NCBI GenBank assembly: GCA_041846495.1 | Contig: JBGZEX010000074.1 | Span: 1 to 14,258, forward strand | Reading direction: 5' to 3' | Length of the DNA stretch: 14,258 nucleotides | DNA from: JBGZEX01 sp041846495 | Lineage (GTDB): Bacteria; Bacteroidota; Bacteroidia; Bacteroidales; Marinifilaceae | Part shown: one piece after another, positions 1 to 7,986 of the stretch | Numbering within the stretch: position 1 is the first letter of the stretch | Layout: each line of letters begins with the position of its first letter | Made by a program: the position numbers and the translations under genes | The notes under the pieces: model-generated | Databases searched by the model: none | Told to the model about the DNA's origin: nothing | The model's input: only the letters and a program-made list of their open reading frames with translations

Positions 1-1
1 C

Positions 2-1546
2 GGCATCGAATTGGGCGGCGGCGGGTTTTACACCTATTCGGACAACGACTACACGATGGAGTCGCCCTATCACCAAGGCCTGACCATTAAACGCGACCAC
101 GACCGTTTCGAGGCCATAGCGGGAGCACTCGGCATGAAAGCCCGCAAATGGTATTTCGATGAATTGGAGATTAAATTGGAAGGGGTTAAAAACAGCAAAC
201 AGATACAAGGCATATTTTCCAATATCCGGCATGCGCACAGCAAATCGATGGCCGGCGTGTTGGAAACGGAAGTAAAGAAAAAGGATTTCCTCACCGAGGG
301 ATTGGATTTGAATTTTAGCGGCGCGGCAGCCATTACACGCTTCAACTACATCGACACAGCCATGCACCGCTACAACTGGCAGATGGAGCCGTACAATCCG
401 GTACATCCTTTGGGCGGAGAAACGGGAACGGCCCCCTCTAACAGTACGATACATAAAACCCATATCGCCACCAAACTGAATTTGAATTATATCCTCTCGC
501 CGCAGCATGCGTTGAACTTGCACACGTCGCAAGTATATGCACACGGCAACCCCCGAGACATACTCAAAGACCGAGCACTCGGCTACAAGACCAATTACGA
601 TAGCGATATGAACAGTCTTGTGGCGGGATTGAGTTACGACTATAAGTCGTCGAACGACCGCCTGCTCAACTCCCTGACGGGCAAATACTATTTCTATTCG
701 ATGAAAACCACTCTACGGGAATTTATGGCAGGCAATCAAGAGATACCCATCGATTTGGAAAAACATTATTGGGGGATAAGCAATGCCTTGCGTTACCGTT
801 TTTCCAAGGAACTGATGGGTAAAATATCGGCAGCCTATGAAGTGCGTACTCCTACCGAGGGAGAATTGATAGGTGACGGCTACTTGGTTGCTCCGTCAGG
901 TAATCTGCTGCCGGAGCGAGGGGCCAATGTGAATATCGGGGCTATTTGGGACAAAAAAATGCCGCATGGGATTTTCCAGCTCGAAGTAAATTTCTTCGGC
1001 AGCTATCTACGAGATATGATACGACAGACCCGGAACATCTATCAGACGCAATACGAGAACTTCGGCGAGATGCGTTCGCTCGGAGTAGAAGCCGAAGTAA
1101 AAGCGGATATGCTCTCGTGGCTCTATGGCTATGCCAATGTCACCTTTCAGGATCTGCGCGATACCCGAAAATACGAATATTTAAGCCAAGTTCCCAACCC
1201 TACGTACAAATTACGGATGCCCAATATACCTTACCTGATGGCCAACGGCGGGGTGGAAGTTCATAAAGAGAACTTCCTGGGGATTCGTAATACCAATGCC
1301 CGTTTCTTTGCCGACGCAGCTTTCGTGGAGCAATATTTCTACGATTTCGAGCAAAGTATATATCAGGAACGACGCATTCCCCGCTCGCTTCGATTAGACT
1401 TGGGCATAGAATATACGATGCTGGGCGGAGCGTTGATCCTGTCGAGTAAAATGGGCAACGCGACCGACGCCAAACTGGTCAGCGAATTCAATTACCCGCT
1501 TCCGGGACGGACCTTTTCCGTACGGTTGCGGTACGTGCTTAAATAA
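2..1546 (+). CDS. TonB-dependent outer-membrane receptor, C-terminal beta-barrel (5' partial)
   Basis: The reading frame is open from base 2, so the TTG at 11 is not a real start; the signal peptide, plug domain and first barrel strands lie left of the window. About 515 residues remain. They show alternating polar/aromatic strands typical of a TonB-dependent receptor barrel, including the usual region near residues 285-305 (YEVRTPTEGEL, then a GNLLPERG turn) and the family-like ending PGRTFSVRLRYVLK. Such receptors import iron-siderophore complexes, haem, cobalamin or glycans across the outer membrane using TonB energy. A DUF4374 lipoprotein gene starts 33 bases after the stop, which by analogy with Bacteroides XusA-XusB favours a siderophore or other iron-chelate substrate. 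Substrate assignment is inference; the receptor family itself is clear. No SusD-like partner is present, which argues against a glycan system. Confidence 0.9.
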   Translation, partial: GIELGGGGFYTYSDNDYTMESPYHQGLTIKRDHDRFEAIAGALGMKARKWYFDELEIKLEGVKNSKQIQGIFSNIRHAHSKSMAGVLETEVKKKDFLTEGLDLNFSGAAAITRFNYIDTAMHRYNWQMEPYNPVHPLGGETGTAPSNSTIHKTHIATKLNLNYILSPQHALNLHTSQVYAHGNPRDILKDRALGYKTNYDSDMNSLVAGLSYDYKSSNDRLLNSLTGKYYFYSMKTTLREFMAGNQEIPIDLEKHYWGISNALRYRFSKELMGKISAAYEVRTPTEGELIGDGYLVAPSGNLLPERGANVNIGAIWDKKMPHGIFQLEVNFFGSYLRDMIRQTRNIYQTQYENFGEMRSLGVEAEVKADMLSWLYGYANVTFQDLRDTRKYEYLSQVPNPTYKLRMPNIPYLMANGGVEVHKENFLGIRNTNARFFADAAFVEQYFYDFEQSIYQERRIPRSLRLDLGIEYTMLGGALILSSKMGNATDAKLVSEFNYPLPGRTFSVRLRYVLK

Positions 1547-1579
1547 ATAAAAATCCAACTTAATAAATTATGTAGAAAT

Positions 1580-2815
1580 ATGAAGACAAGAAAAATTTGT
1601 AAATGGGCAGGGCTTGCATGCCTTGCAGGTTTTGTGATGACGGGTTGTAAAAAAGACGACCCTACGCCATCCGGTCCGGCCGGAGGCAAAGGAGATCTTG
1701 CCGTCCTTTCGATGATAACCAATCCGGAAGGGAGTTCCGGTACTTCATGGTTGCAGTTGATCGATGGAATCTCACCAAAAGCCATGGATAATTCCAATGC
1801 CTATCAGGTCGGGTTCGGTACTGCACCGCTACCGGTATTTGGCAATATGATTTTCACCACGCCCGACTACGGACAATCCAACACATTCCAAAAATGGATA
1901 CGTCAGTCCGATAGCACGCTTACGAAGGGGGCAAGCCTGGAACTGCCCGTAAACAGCTTTGCCACGCATGGTACCGTCTATTCCCGGGAAAAAGGCTATC
2001 TATCCACGATGACCGGCAAGCTACTGATTTTCAATCCTACGACAATGATGCTACGCGGTGAAATAGACCTGACTTCGTACGCCCTTGTAACTGGTCGTGT
2101 GCCATTTACGGGCACTCCGTTTATCGATGGCGATTTAATGTATCTTCCCCTTTGGCATGTCGATGAAAAGAGAATGCCGGTTGTCGAGCCGATGATCGAC
2201 ATGCTGATTATCGATGTAAAAACGGATAAGGTATTGAAGCGCATACAGGAAAACGTGTCCGGACTCACTCATGCCGGATACCCGTACGGAGAACAGAAAA
2301 ATGTATTCAAAGACGAAAAAGGTGATATTTATTTTATTGCCGGCGGAGCCTTTTCACACGCTTCCAAGTATAAAACCGGTATTTTGCGTATCAAAAAAGG
2401 CTCGCAGGAAATAGATCCTACCTACAATTGGGTATTCAACGATCAGGCAATTGAAGGCGAATCGAGTAAGACTCGTTGGCTGGCCGTCGCCCACTATACA
2501 GGGAATGGCAAACTCTACGGCATTATGGACATCCCCGATTATTGGGCCGACCCGTCCAAGCCGAACTGGACACGTGACCGTTCCTTTATCTCTGTAGAAA
2601 TCGATATTTATAACAAAACGGTAAAAAAGCTGCCCATACCGAATACTTGTGCTTACTCTACCCACATTTCACCATACAATGATTTGCTGCTCTTCTCCGT
2701 ATGGGGAGAAAAGTATTCAGGCTTTTACACCTACGATCCCAAAACCGGAAAAGCAAGCTCCGAGGCCGTCATTAAAATGCCGGGCTTCGCTCATTGGTGC
2801 TATCAGTTTAAATAA
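1580..2815 (+). CDS. DUF4374 surface lipoprotein, XusB-like
   Basis: The 411-aa product starts with a basic, hydrophobic lipoprotein signal peptide ending VMTGC, so Cys23 should be lipidated. The residues after it, KKDD, fit the K-(D/E)2 surface-export signal described for Bacteroidota, so the protein is probably exposed on the cell surface. The rest has no membrane segment and has repeated strand-turn units suggesting a beta-propeller-like body, as expected for DUF4374. The family is encoded beside TonB-dependent receptors; in Bacteroides thetaiotaomicron the member XusB works with receptor XusA in capturing foreign siderophores. Here the gene follows the receptor by 33 bases and precedes a strong terminator, so the two form the end of one transcript. 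The family call rests on recognition of sequence character and context; the ligand is not visible. Confidence 0.8.
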   Translation: MKTRKICKWAGLACLAGFVMTGCKKDDPTPSGPAGGKGDLAVLSMITNPEGSSGTSWLQLIDGISPKAMDNSNAYQVGFGTAPLPVFGNMIFTTPDYGQSNTFQKWIRQSDSTLTKGASLELPVNSFATHGTVYSREKGYLSTMTGKLLIFNPTTMMLRGEIDLTSYALVTGRVPFTGTPFIDGDLMYLPLWHVDEKRMPVVEPMIDMLIIDVKTDKVLKRIQENVSGLTHAGYPYGEQKNVFKDEKGDIYFIAGGAFSHASKYKTGILRIKKGSQEIDPTYNWVFNDQAIEGESSKTRWLAVAHYTGNGKLYGIMDIPDYWADPSKPNWTRDRSFISVEIDIYNKTVKKLPIPNTCAYSTHISPYNDLLLFSVWGEKYSGFYTYDPKTGKASSEAVIKMPGFAHWCYQFK

Positions 2816-2872
2816 TCAGAATGTGCCTACTCTAAGCAGGTAAGAAGACTCAGAATCTCCCTTTTCAAATCG

Positions 2873-2912
2873 AAACCCCATTTCGGCGTATTTGCCGAAA
2901 TGGGGTTTTATT
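2873..2912 (+). terminator. Rho-independent terminator after the receptor/lipoprotein operon
   Basis: A perfect 15-bp stem, AAACCCCATTTCGGC at 2873-2887 paired with 2894-2908, closes a 6-base loop (GTATTT) and ends in a T-rich run (TTTTATTTATT). It lies 57 bases after the DUF4374 stop codon. The A-run on the other side of the stem could let it work in both directions, although no gene on the opposite strand needs it. Confidence 0.93.
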
Positions 2913-3115
2913 TATTGCACATGCCGCTTAATCTGCAATTCGTGAAATTTAAAATTTTTGCAGCATACGAGAATAGAGAATCTCAACATATGTCCAAGCG
3001 AATTATTGAAAAATTATTCCTTTTATCTACAACCGAACTAATTCCACCTCACCGCTTTTTGTTAATTAATGTAAAACATACATCGGTATCCGTAATAATA
3101 ATTACATTAGCGGAA

Positions 3116-3133
3116 TTTAACAGCATTGTTAAA
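3116..3133. promoter_or_regulatory. Palindromic operator upstream of the TetR gene
   Basis: TTTAACA-GCAT-TGTTAAA is a perfect inverted repeat of 7-bp arms around 4 bases, ending 27 bases before the regulator ATG. The core TTAACA-N4-TGTTAA recurs at 3934-3949 before the efflux genes, and both copies share the extended right half ATTGTTAAACA. Size and symmetry suit a TetR-family dimer. A weak -7-like TTTG (3142-3145) follows closely, so binding here would block the regulator's own transcription. The pairing with this TetR protein is inference. Confidence 0.75.
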
Positions 3134-3160
3134 CAGTTGTGTTTGTAAATATAAATAACC

Positions 3161-3784
3161 ATGTCTCAACAGGAACAAGATACCAAACGAGCTATCCTTC
3201 AAACGGCGCGGGAGTTGTTTATCGAAAAAGGATTTTCGGGAACAAAAACTACCGAAATAGCCAAACGCGCGGGAATTAATCACGCAATGCTCCATTATTA
3301 TTACGCTACGAAGCAAAACCTTTTCAATATAGTTTATAAAGAAAGCGTCAACTCTATTGCCAACTCATTTCTCATACTCGCAGATGAAGAAACTTCATTT
3401 ACCGATATGATTGTCCAAACCGTCGAAAGGCATTTTGATTTTGTAAAAGAAAATTATAAAATAGTGATGTTTGTACTGAACGAAATGGATAATCATCCGG
3501 AAAATATCACCGTATGGAAGGAAATGGCAAAGCCCATTTTTTCAAAAATAATGATGAAACTTAATGAGCGAATGCAGCGGGAAATAAATGCGGGAAATAT
3601 CCGAAATATCGACCCGCTGAACTTTATTGTTACGGCAATTTCGATGAATATTTTTGTTTTCGAAGCAAAACCCTTGCTGAAAATAATCCGAAATTTTACA
3701 CCAAAAGAGTTTAACGAGTTTATCGAAAACAGAAAAAAAGAAAGCGTAAGGCTCGTTTTATTAAGTCTGAAACCTGAAAATTGA
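3161..3784 (+). CDS. TetR/AcrR-family transcriptional regulator of the efflux locus
   Basis: The 207-aa protein has the typical TetR N-terminal DNA-binding domain: helix ILQTARELFIEKGFSGTKTT (residues 12-31), then the helix-turn-helix TEIAKRAGINHAMLHYYYATKQNLF (about 31-55). The C-terminal helices after residue 60 form the variable ligand-binding and dimerisation part and show no recognisable ligand signature. It is a cytoplasmic repressor by family. It lies 187 bases upstream of a TolC-HlyD-ABC efflux operon on the same strand, matching the place of ybiH(cecR) before ybhGFSR in E. coli. Matching palindromes upstream of this gene and of the efflux operon suggest that it represses both itself and the pump and is released by a pump substrate. 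The start ATG follows an AT-rich leader without Shine-Dalgarno, usual in Bacteroidota. Confidence 0.92.
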   Translation: MSQQEQDTKRAILQTARELFIEKGFSGTKTTEIAKRAGINHAMLHYYYATKQNLFNIVYKESVNSIANSFLILADEETSFTDMIVQTVERHFDFVKENYKIVMFVLNEMDNHPENITVWKEMAKPIFSKIMMKLNERMQREINAGNIRNIDPLNFIVTAISMNIFVFEAKPLLKIIRNFTPKEFNEFIENRKKESVRLVLLSLKPEN

Positions 3785-3849
3785 ATGAATCGGGTAGAAA
3801 ATATACCATATGAGTTTTAAAATGACAATCGATATATTTTTATCTGTTT

Positions 3850-3898
3850 TTTAAGTTCTTTGCAAGCACCGGAAATAAAGCTACCATCAGAACTTAAA
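3850..3898. repeat. Inverted repeat between regulator and efflux operon
   Basis: TTTAAGTTCT at 3850-3859 is exactly complementary to AGAACTTAAA at 3889-3898, with 29 bases between. No T-run follows, so it is not a standard terminator. It may be a weak transcript end for the regulator or a second protein-binding site; function unknown. Confidence 0.35.
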
Positions 3899-3933
3899 TC
3901 CGATTATCGACTGCTTATTTTTTTACCCACGGA

Positions 3934-3949
3934 TTAACAATATTGTTAA
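3934..3949. promoter_or_regulatory. Palindromic operator upstream of the efflux operon
   Basis: TTAACAATATTGTTAA is a perfect 16-bp palindrome ending 22 bases before the ATG of the outer-membrane channel gene. It is the same TTAACA-N4-TGTTAA motif found before the TetR gene, and is followed by ACACATTTG, whose TTTG could be part of a -7 element. A bound TetR dimer would occlude the promoter of the efflux genes. Confidence 0.78.
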
Positions 3950-3971
3950 ACACATTTGATAATACATTACC

Positions 3972-5228
3972 ATGAAACGACTTTTAATCATCTGTTTCCT
4001 TATGCTTGGGAGTGTTGGCGGTGCATTTTCGCAATTAACGCTTAGCGAATGTCAGGACCGTGCACGAGCAAATAGTCCTGTAATCCGTCAATTAGCTCTG
4101 ATTGAAAAATCGAAGGATGTGAACCTTTCCAACGCAAGCAAACTTTGGCTACCGCAATTCGGCATTTCGGCGATGGCGGTAGCAGCAGACGGCATGCCCG
4201 AAATTTCACTGCCCGGAACTACCGCCGAAACGGAGCATTTTCAATTAGCAGTCATGACCTCACTGTTGCAAACGGTATGGGACGGCGGTATTTCGTCGGC
4301 AAAAGTAGAAATGACTCGTGCCGAAACCGAAGTCGAAAAAGCCAAAGTGGAAGTTTCCCTTTACGCCATTCGAAGCAAAGTAAATGAACTCTATTTCGGC
4401 ATTTTGTCCATCAACGAACAAATAAAGCAAGTGGATATTCTCACCGAAAACTTGGTACGAAATCGCAACCGTGCCGAAATTTCACTACAAAACGGAGTGA
4501 TTCATCAATCGGATTTGGACAAAATCCAAGTGGAAATTTACAAAGCCGAACTATCGAAAATAAATCTTACGACTTACAAAACGGCATACTTGAAAATGTT
4601 GGCGGTAATAATCGGCAGGGAAATCGGCGAGAATGAAATGCTTGAAATCCCGAAACCGGTAAATCTATCGGAGTTGGGAAGTATCGGAAACCGCCCCGAA
4701 TTAACGATGTTTGCTCGTAGACGAGAAGCGATTGATGCACAACACTCGCTGCTTTCCACCAAAATTACACCCAAAATTCAACTGCAAGGAATGGTTACGA
4801 CACTCACGCCCGGAATACGCCTTGCCAATATCCGAAACAATCATTTTCTATTTGGTGCATTAGTCGTGCAGTGGAATATAGGCGGATTTTATACAAGGAA
4901 AAATGACTTGAATTTGCTTAAAATCAAGAAAAATATAATCGACACACAACAAAATGCCTTTATGCAAAGCATCGATGTGGAATTGGCTCAAAAAAGAAGT
5001 CAGTTGGAACGTCATCGGCTTTTAGTGGAGAAAGACAATGAAATCGTAAAACTTCGGGAACGGGTAAAATCGGCTTCGGAAAAGAAATTTGAAAACGGAA
5101 CTATCACTATGTCCGAATTAATAGATGATATCAATGCCGAAAACCTGGCTCGACAAACCTGCAATCGGCACCAAATCGAATTTCTGATGTATCAATACGA
5201 TATTAAAAATACGTTGGGAGAAAAATAA
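3972..5228 (+). CDS. TolC-family outer-membrane efflux channel
   Basis: The 418-aa protein begins with a signal peptide (MKRLLIICFLMLGSVGGAFS, cut before Gln21) and then LTLSECQDRARANSPVIRQ, the usual opening of outer-membrane efflux proteins. Two long helical regions (about residues 25-215 and 235-418) fit the internal duplication of TolC: heptad-rich helices, short barrel-forming stretches, and an SQLERHRLLVEKDNEIVKLRERV-type helix near the end. Three copies form a channel through the outer membrane and periplasm. It is slightly shorter than E. coli TolC but within the range for Bacteroidota. It heads the efflux operon, 37 bases before the membrane-fusion gene, so the pump brings its own exit duct, unlike the E. 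coli ybh operon. The start is set by the signal peptide and by the operator just upstream. Confidence 0.92.
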   Translation: MKRLLIICFLMLGSVGGAFSQLTLSECQDRARANSPVIRQLALIEKSKDVNLSNASKLWLPQFGISAMAVAADGMPEISLPGTTAETEHFQLAVMTSLLQTVWDGGISSAKVEMTRAETEVEKAKVEVSLYAIRSKVNELYFGILSINEQIKQVDILTENLVRNRNRAEISLQNGVIHQSDLDKIQVEIYKAELSKINLTTYKTAYLKMLAVIIGREIGENEMLEIPKPVNLSELGSIGNRPELTMFARRREAIDAQHSLLSTKITPKIQLQGMVTTLTPGIRLANIRNNHFLFGALVVQWNIGGFYTRKNDLNLLKIKKNIIDTQQNAFMQSIDVELAQKRSQLERHRLLVEKDNEIVKLRERVKSASEKKFENGTITMSELIDDINAENLARQTCNRHQIEFLMYQYDIKNTLGEK

Positions 5229-5265
5229 TATTCATTTACAATCAATTGATTAAAATACAAAAACA

Positions 5266-6177
5266 ATGAGAAAGATAATTTTCATTCTGACGACTGTTCT
5301 GCTTTGGTTCGGATGCAAAAAAAACAGTCTGAAATACGACGCAGTAGGCGTTTTCGAAGCAAAGGACTTATTGGTTTCAACCGAAGTTCAAGGAGTTGTC
5401 AAAGCGCTTAACGTGGAGGAAGGCGAATTGTTGAGTGCAGGACAAACGGTTGGTTATATCGACACTACGCAACTTTATTTGCAAAAAAGGCAACTCTTTG
5501 CGTCAAAAAAAGTTTTGCAAGCAAGTAAACCCGACACCGAAAAACAAATGCAGGCATTGCATGTCGAAATTGCTCATCTACGATCGGAGAAAAACCGCAT
5601 TGTAAACCTGCGGAAAGGCGATGCGGCTACCGAGCAACAATTAGACGACATTATCGCCAAAATAAAGATTGCCGAAAGCCGACTTTCCGCACGACAAAAC
5701 ACCCTGCACACCAGCGTAGAGAGTCTGAATGAGCAAATTTCTGCGGTGGAAATTCAGATAATTCAAATCGACGAAAAAATACGAAAAAGCCGGATTGTAA
5801 ATCCGATGACAGGCGTTGTACTGCGAAAATACACGAATGCGGGCGAGATTGCACTGCCTGCCCGTCCGCTCTACCGGATTGCCGATATGAATACTATTTT
5901 TCTGCGGACTTATGTCGGTTCTTCTCAACTATCCAAATTGAAATTGGGACAAACAGTCAATGTTTACAGCGATTACGACAAAAACGAAACCCAAAAATAC
6001 AGTGGAAAAATAACGTGGATTTCGGAAAAAGCCGAGTTTACACCCAAAACCATTCAGACAAAAAACGAACGGGAAAATTTGGTCTACGCCGTAAAAATAG
6101 CCGTAAAGAACGACGGAATGTTGAAAATAGGGATGTACGGCGAAGCGGAATTTGTCCCACAAACAGCAAAAAAATGA
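5266..6177 (+). CDS. HlyD-family periplasmic adaptor lipoprotein, YbhG-like
   Basis: The 303-aa protein has a short lipoprotein signal ending WFGC, so Cys17 should anchor it to a membrane. Residues 30-70 (VEGVFE-like opening, STEVQGVVKALNVEEGELLSAGQTVGYID) are the first half of a lipoyl/biotinyl-like domain. A long coiled-coil hairpin follows at about 75-175, and RIVNPMTGVVLRKYTNAGEIA (about 181-201) completes the lipoyl domain. The remainder is a beta-barrel adaptor domain. It bridges the inner-membrane ABC transporter and the TolC-type channel, and resembles YbhG/YhiI-type adaptors. Its stop codon overlaps the start of the first ABC ATPase in ATGA, so the two are translationally coupled. 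Confidence 0.9.
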   Translation: MRKIIFILTTVLLWFGCKKNSLKYDAVGVFEAKDLLVSTEVQGVVKALNVEEGELLSAGQTVGYIDTTQLYLQKRQLFASKKVLQASKPDTEKQMQALHVEIAHLRSEKNRIVNLRKGDAATEQQLDDIIAKIKIAESRLSARQNTLHTSVESLNEQISAVEIQIIQIDEKIRKSRIVNPMTGVVLRKYTNAGEIALPARPLYRIADMNTIFLRTYVGSSQLSKLKLGQTVNVYSDYDKNETQKYSGKITWISEKAEFTPKTIQTKNERENLVYAVKIAVKNDGMLKIGMYGEAEFVPQTAKK

Positions 6178-7061
6178 TACACGCAGAGCAAATAAGCAAG
6201 AGATACGGTGAAGTACAAGCCTTGCAAAATATCAGTTTTTCGGTGGAAAAAGGGAGTACTCTCGGCATAATCGGCCCCGACGGCGCAGGAAAGACCACGC
6301 TTTTTCGCATACTTTCCACACTTTTGCTGCCCGACAGCGGCTATGCGAGCATTGGCGGATTAGATACGAAGAAAGACTACCAAGCCATTCGCAACACAAT
6401 CGGCTATATGCCGGGACGGTTTTCGCTGTACCGGGATTTGACGGTAAACGAGAATTTGGAATTTTACGCTTCGGTTTTCCGAACCACCATTGCCGAAAAT
6501 TATTACCTGATAAAAGACATTTATAGCCGAATTGAACCTTTCAAAAATCGTCGGGCGGGAGCGTTATCCGGCGGAATGAAACAGAAATTGGCACTTTCGT
6601 GTGCCTTGATACACAGCCCGAGCGTGCTGTTTCTCGATGAACCTACGACAGGCGTTGACCCGGTATCGCGAAAAGAATTTTGGGAAATGCTCAAAAGACT
6701 CAAACAGCAAGGCATAACCATAGTCGTTTCAACACCCTATATGGACGAAGTCACGCTTTGCGACAACATCATGTTCATTCAAAACGGCGAAATAATGGGC
6801 ATCGACACTCCCGAAAAAATCGTTGCCGGTTATTCGGGGAACCTGTATTCCTTGCGTTCGGAGAATAATTACAACCTGCTTAAATTATTGAAACAGAACG
6901 AAAATATAGAGATATGCTACATTTCGGGCGAATACGTTCGTGTCGTTTTCAAAACAAACGAAGTGCCTGAAATAGAAAATGTAGAGGTCTTCAAATTTGA
7001 ACCGACCGTGGAGGATTGTTTCATAAAAGCCGGAAGTCGGAAAACAAAATCACGAAGTTAA
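6174..7061 (+). CDS. ABC transporter ATPase, YbhF N-half-like, with degenerate Q-loop and H-switch
   Basis: From the ATG overlapping the adaptor stop, the product is 295 aa. An upstream in-frame start at 6015 would overlap the adaptor by about 160 bases and adds no family sequence. Walker A is GPDGAGKT (34-41), the signature LSGGMKQ (131-137) and Walker B VLFLDEP (151-157, Glu156 present). The Q-loop position reads YMPGRFSLY, with Gly81 instead of Gln, and the switch position reads STPYMDE, with Pro188 instead of His (codon CCC at 6735). The GPDGAGKT motif and a non-His switch also occur in the N-terminal half of E. coli YbhF, which this subunit appears to represent. A C-terminal extension (about 210-295) ends FEPTVEDCFI. 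It should pair with the next ATPase to drive export through the two permeases. Confidence 0.93.
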   Translation: MIHAEQISKRYGEVQALQNISFSVEKGSTLGIIGPDGAGKTTLFRILSTLLLPDSGYASIGGLDTKKDYQAIRNTIGYMPGRFSLYRDLTVNENLEFYASVFRTTIAENYYLIKDIYSRIEPFKNRRAGALSGGMKQKLALSCALIHSPSVLFLDEPTTGVDPVSRKEFWEMLKRLKQQGITIVVSTPYMDEVTLCDNIMFIQNGEIMGIDTPEKIVAGYSGNLYSLRSENNYNLLKLLKQNENIEICYISGEYVRVVFKTNEVPEIENVEVFKFEPTVEDCFIKAGSRKTKSRS

Positions 7062-7096
7062 AGCATTACCCGTTCGTTTATTAAAACCCACAAAAT

Positions 7097-7834
7097 ATGA
7101 AATATGCCATAAAAATAGAAAATTTGACTAAAAAATTCGGAGATTTCACGGCCGTTGACCATATTTCTTTTGAAGTGGAAACGGGTGAGATATTCGGATT
7201 TTTAGGAGCTAACGGTGCCGGGAAAACCACGGCAATGCGTATGCTTTGCGGCTTGAGCATTCCCACTTCGGGAAGCGGAACTGTAGCCGGATACGACATT
7301 ATGACCGAAACCAAAGCCATAAAATTCAATATCGGCTATATGAGCCAAAAGTTTTCGCTCTACGACGATCTTACGGTAAAGGAAAATTTCACGTATTACG
7401 GTGCCATCTACGGTTTACGAGGTAAAGAAATGGAGGGCCGTGCGGAAGAAATGCTGAAAGAACTCGATTTGTACGACGAGCGGAATTCGCTTGTAGAAAA
7501 CCTTCCGCTTGGCTGGAAACAGAAATTGGCATTTTCAACCGCCATTTTTCACAATCCCAAAATCGTGTTTCTGGATGAGCCGACAGGTGGCGTCGATCCG
7601 TTCACAAGACGGCAGTTTTGGGAGTCCATTTATCAGGCTGCGGAACGGGGAATTACTGTATTTGTAACCACACACTATATGGACGAGGCGGAATATTGCA
7701 ATCGAATTTCGATTATGGTCGACGGACGGATTGATGCACTTGACACGCCCCGGAATCTGAAAACAAAATTCAAATGCAATACAATGGATGAGGTATTTCT
7801 GAAACTGACAAGGAAAAATGTACCAACACTTTAA
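7097..7834 (+). CDS. ABC transporter ATPase, YbhF C-half-like, with degenerate signature motif
   Basis: The 245-aa cytoplasmic ATPase has Walker A GANGAGKT (37-44), an intact Q-loop (YMSQKFSLY, Gln84), Walker B IVFLDEP (156-162, Glu161) and switch His193 in TTHYMDEAEYC. The ABC signature is altered: LPLGWKQ (136-142) replaces LSGGxxQ. The same LPLGxKQ form is found in the C-terminal half of E. coli YbhF, as is the following MDEAEYC. The gene begins 35 bases after the first ATPase. Since each ATP site uses Walker A/B of one subunit and the signature of the other, its own Walker site with the partner's LSGGM makes a canonical site, while its LPLGW faces the partner's defective Q- and H-loops. 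The C-terminal NTMDEVFLKL ends close to the conserved core, with no extra domain. Confidence 0.94.
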   Translation: MKYAIKIENLTKKFGDFTAVDHISFEVETGEIFGFLGANGAGKTTAMRMLCGLSIPTSGSGTVAGYDIMTETKAIKFNIGYMSQKFSLYDDLTVKENFTYYGAIYGLRGKEMEGRAEEMLKELDLYDERNSLVENLPLGWKQKLAFSTAIFHNPKIVFLDEPTGGVDPFTRRQFWESIYQAAERGITVFVTTHYMDEAEYCNRISIMVDGRIDALDTPRNLKTKFKCNTMDEVFLKLTRKNVPTL

Positions 7835-7986
7835 TATGCCATTTTTTTATTTCCGACTTATACGCAATTCTTTTGTACTACAGCGAGTATACTTCAATGC
7901 AATGAACCGAAATTCGTATCAAGTTCCCCTTTCAAGAATTTTATTCCAAACAACCACTCCCCGACTCACAATAAAAACAATTAATA
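7835..7986 (+). other. 152-base gap inside the efflux operon holding a 52-codon open frame
   Basis: All other gaps from the channel gene onward are 0-37 bases, so this gap is unusual. I see no terminator and no good TAnnTTTG promoter. An ATG at 7836, one base after the ATPase stop, opens a frame ending TGA at 7992-7994, 8 bases inside the permease gene. The predicted 52-aa peptide (MPFFYFRLIRNSFVLQRVYF at its start) is basic and partly hydrophobic, with no recognised domain. It could be a small protein, a coupling ORF, or chance. Confidence 0.25.

Noticed and set aside
11..13. TTG as start of the receptor gene
   Set aside because: The frame is open to base 2 and the protein begins in the middle of a barrel, so the true start lies outside the window.
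70..345. Minus-strand frame inside the receptor gene
   Set aside because: It is a shadow of a clearly coding + strand frame; its product shows no family character. The other minus-strand frames in the window were rejected for the same reason.
2900..3148. 82-codon frame after the first terminator
   Set aside because: It starts inside the terminator stem, covers the AT-rich intergenic region and the first operator, and has no domain-like character.
4145..4387. 80-codon + strand frame inside the channel gene
   Set aside because: Different frame of a gene whose TolC-type product is clear; Arg/Ser-rich shadow composition.
6015..6173. Upstream extension of the first ABC ATPase frame
   Set aside because: It overlaps the adaptor's coding sequence throughout and adds no ATPase-like residues. 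The ATG at 6174 overlaps the adaptor stop as ATGA and starts a normal ABC domain.
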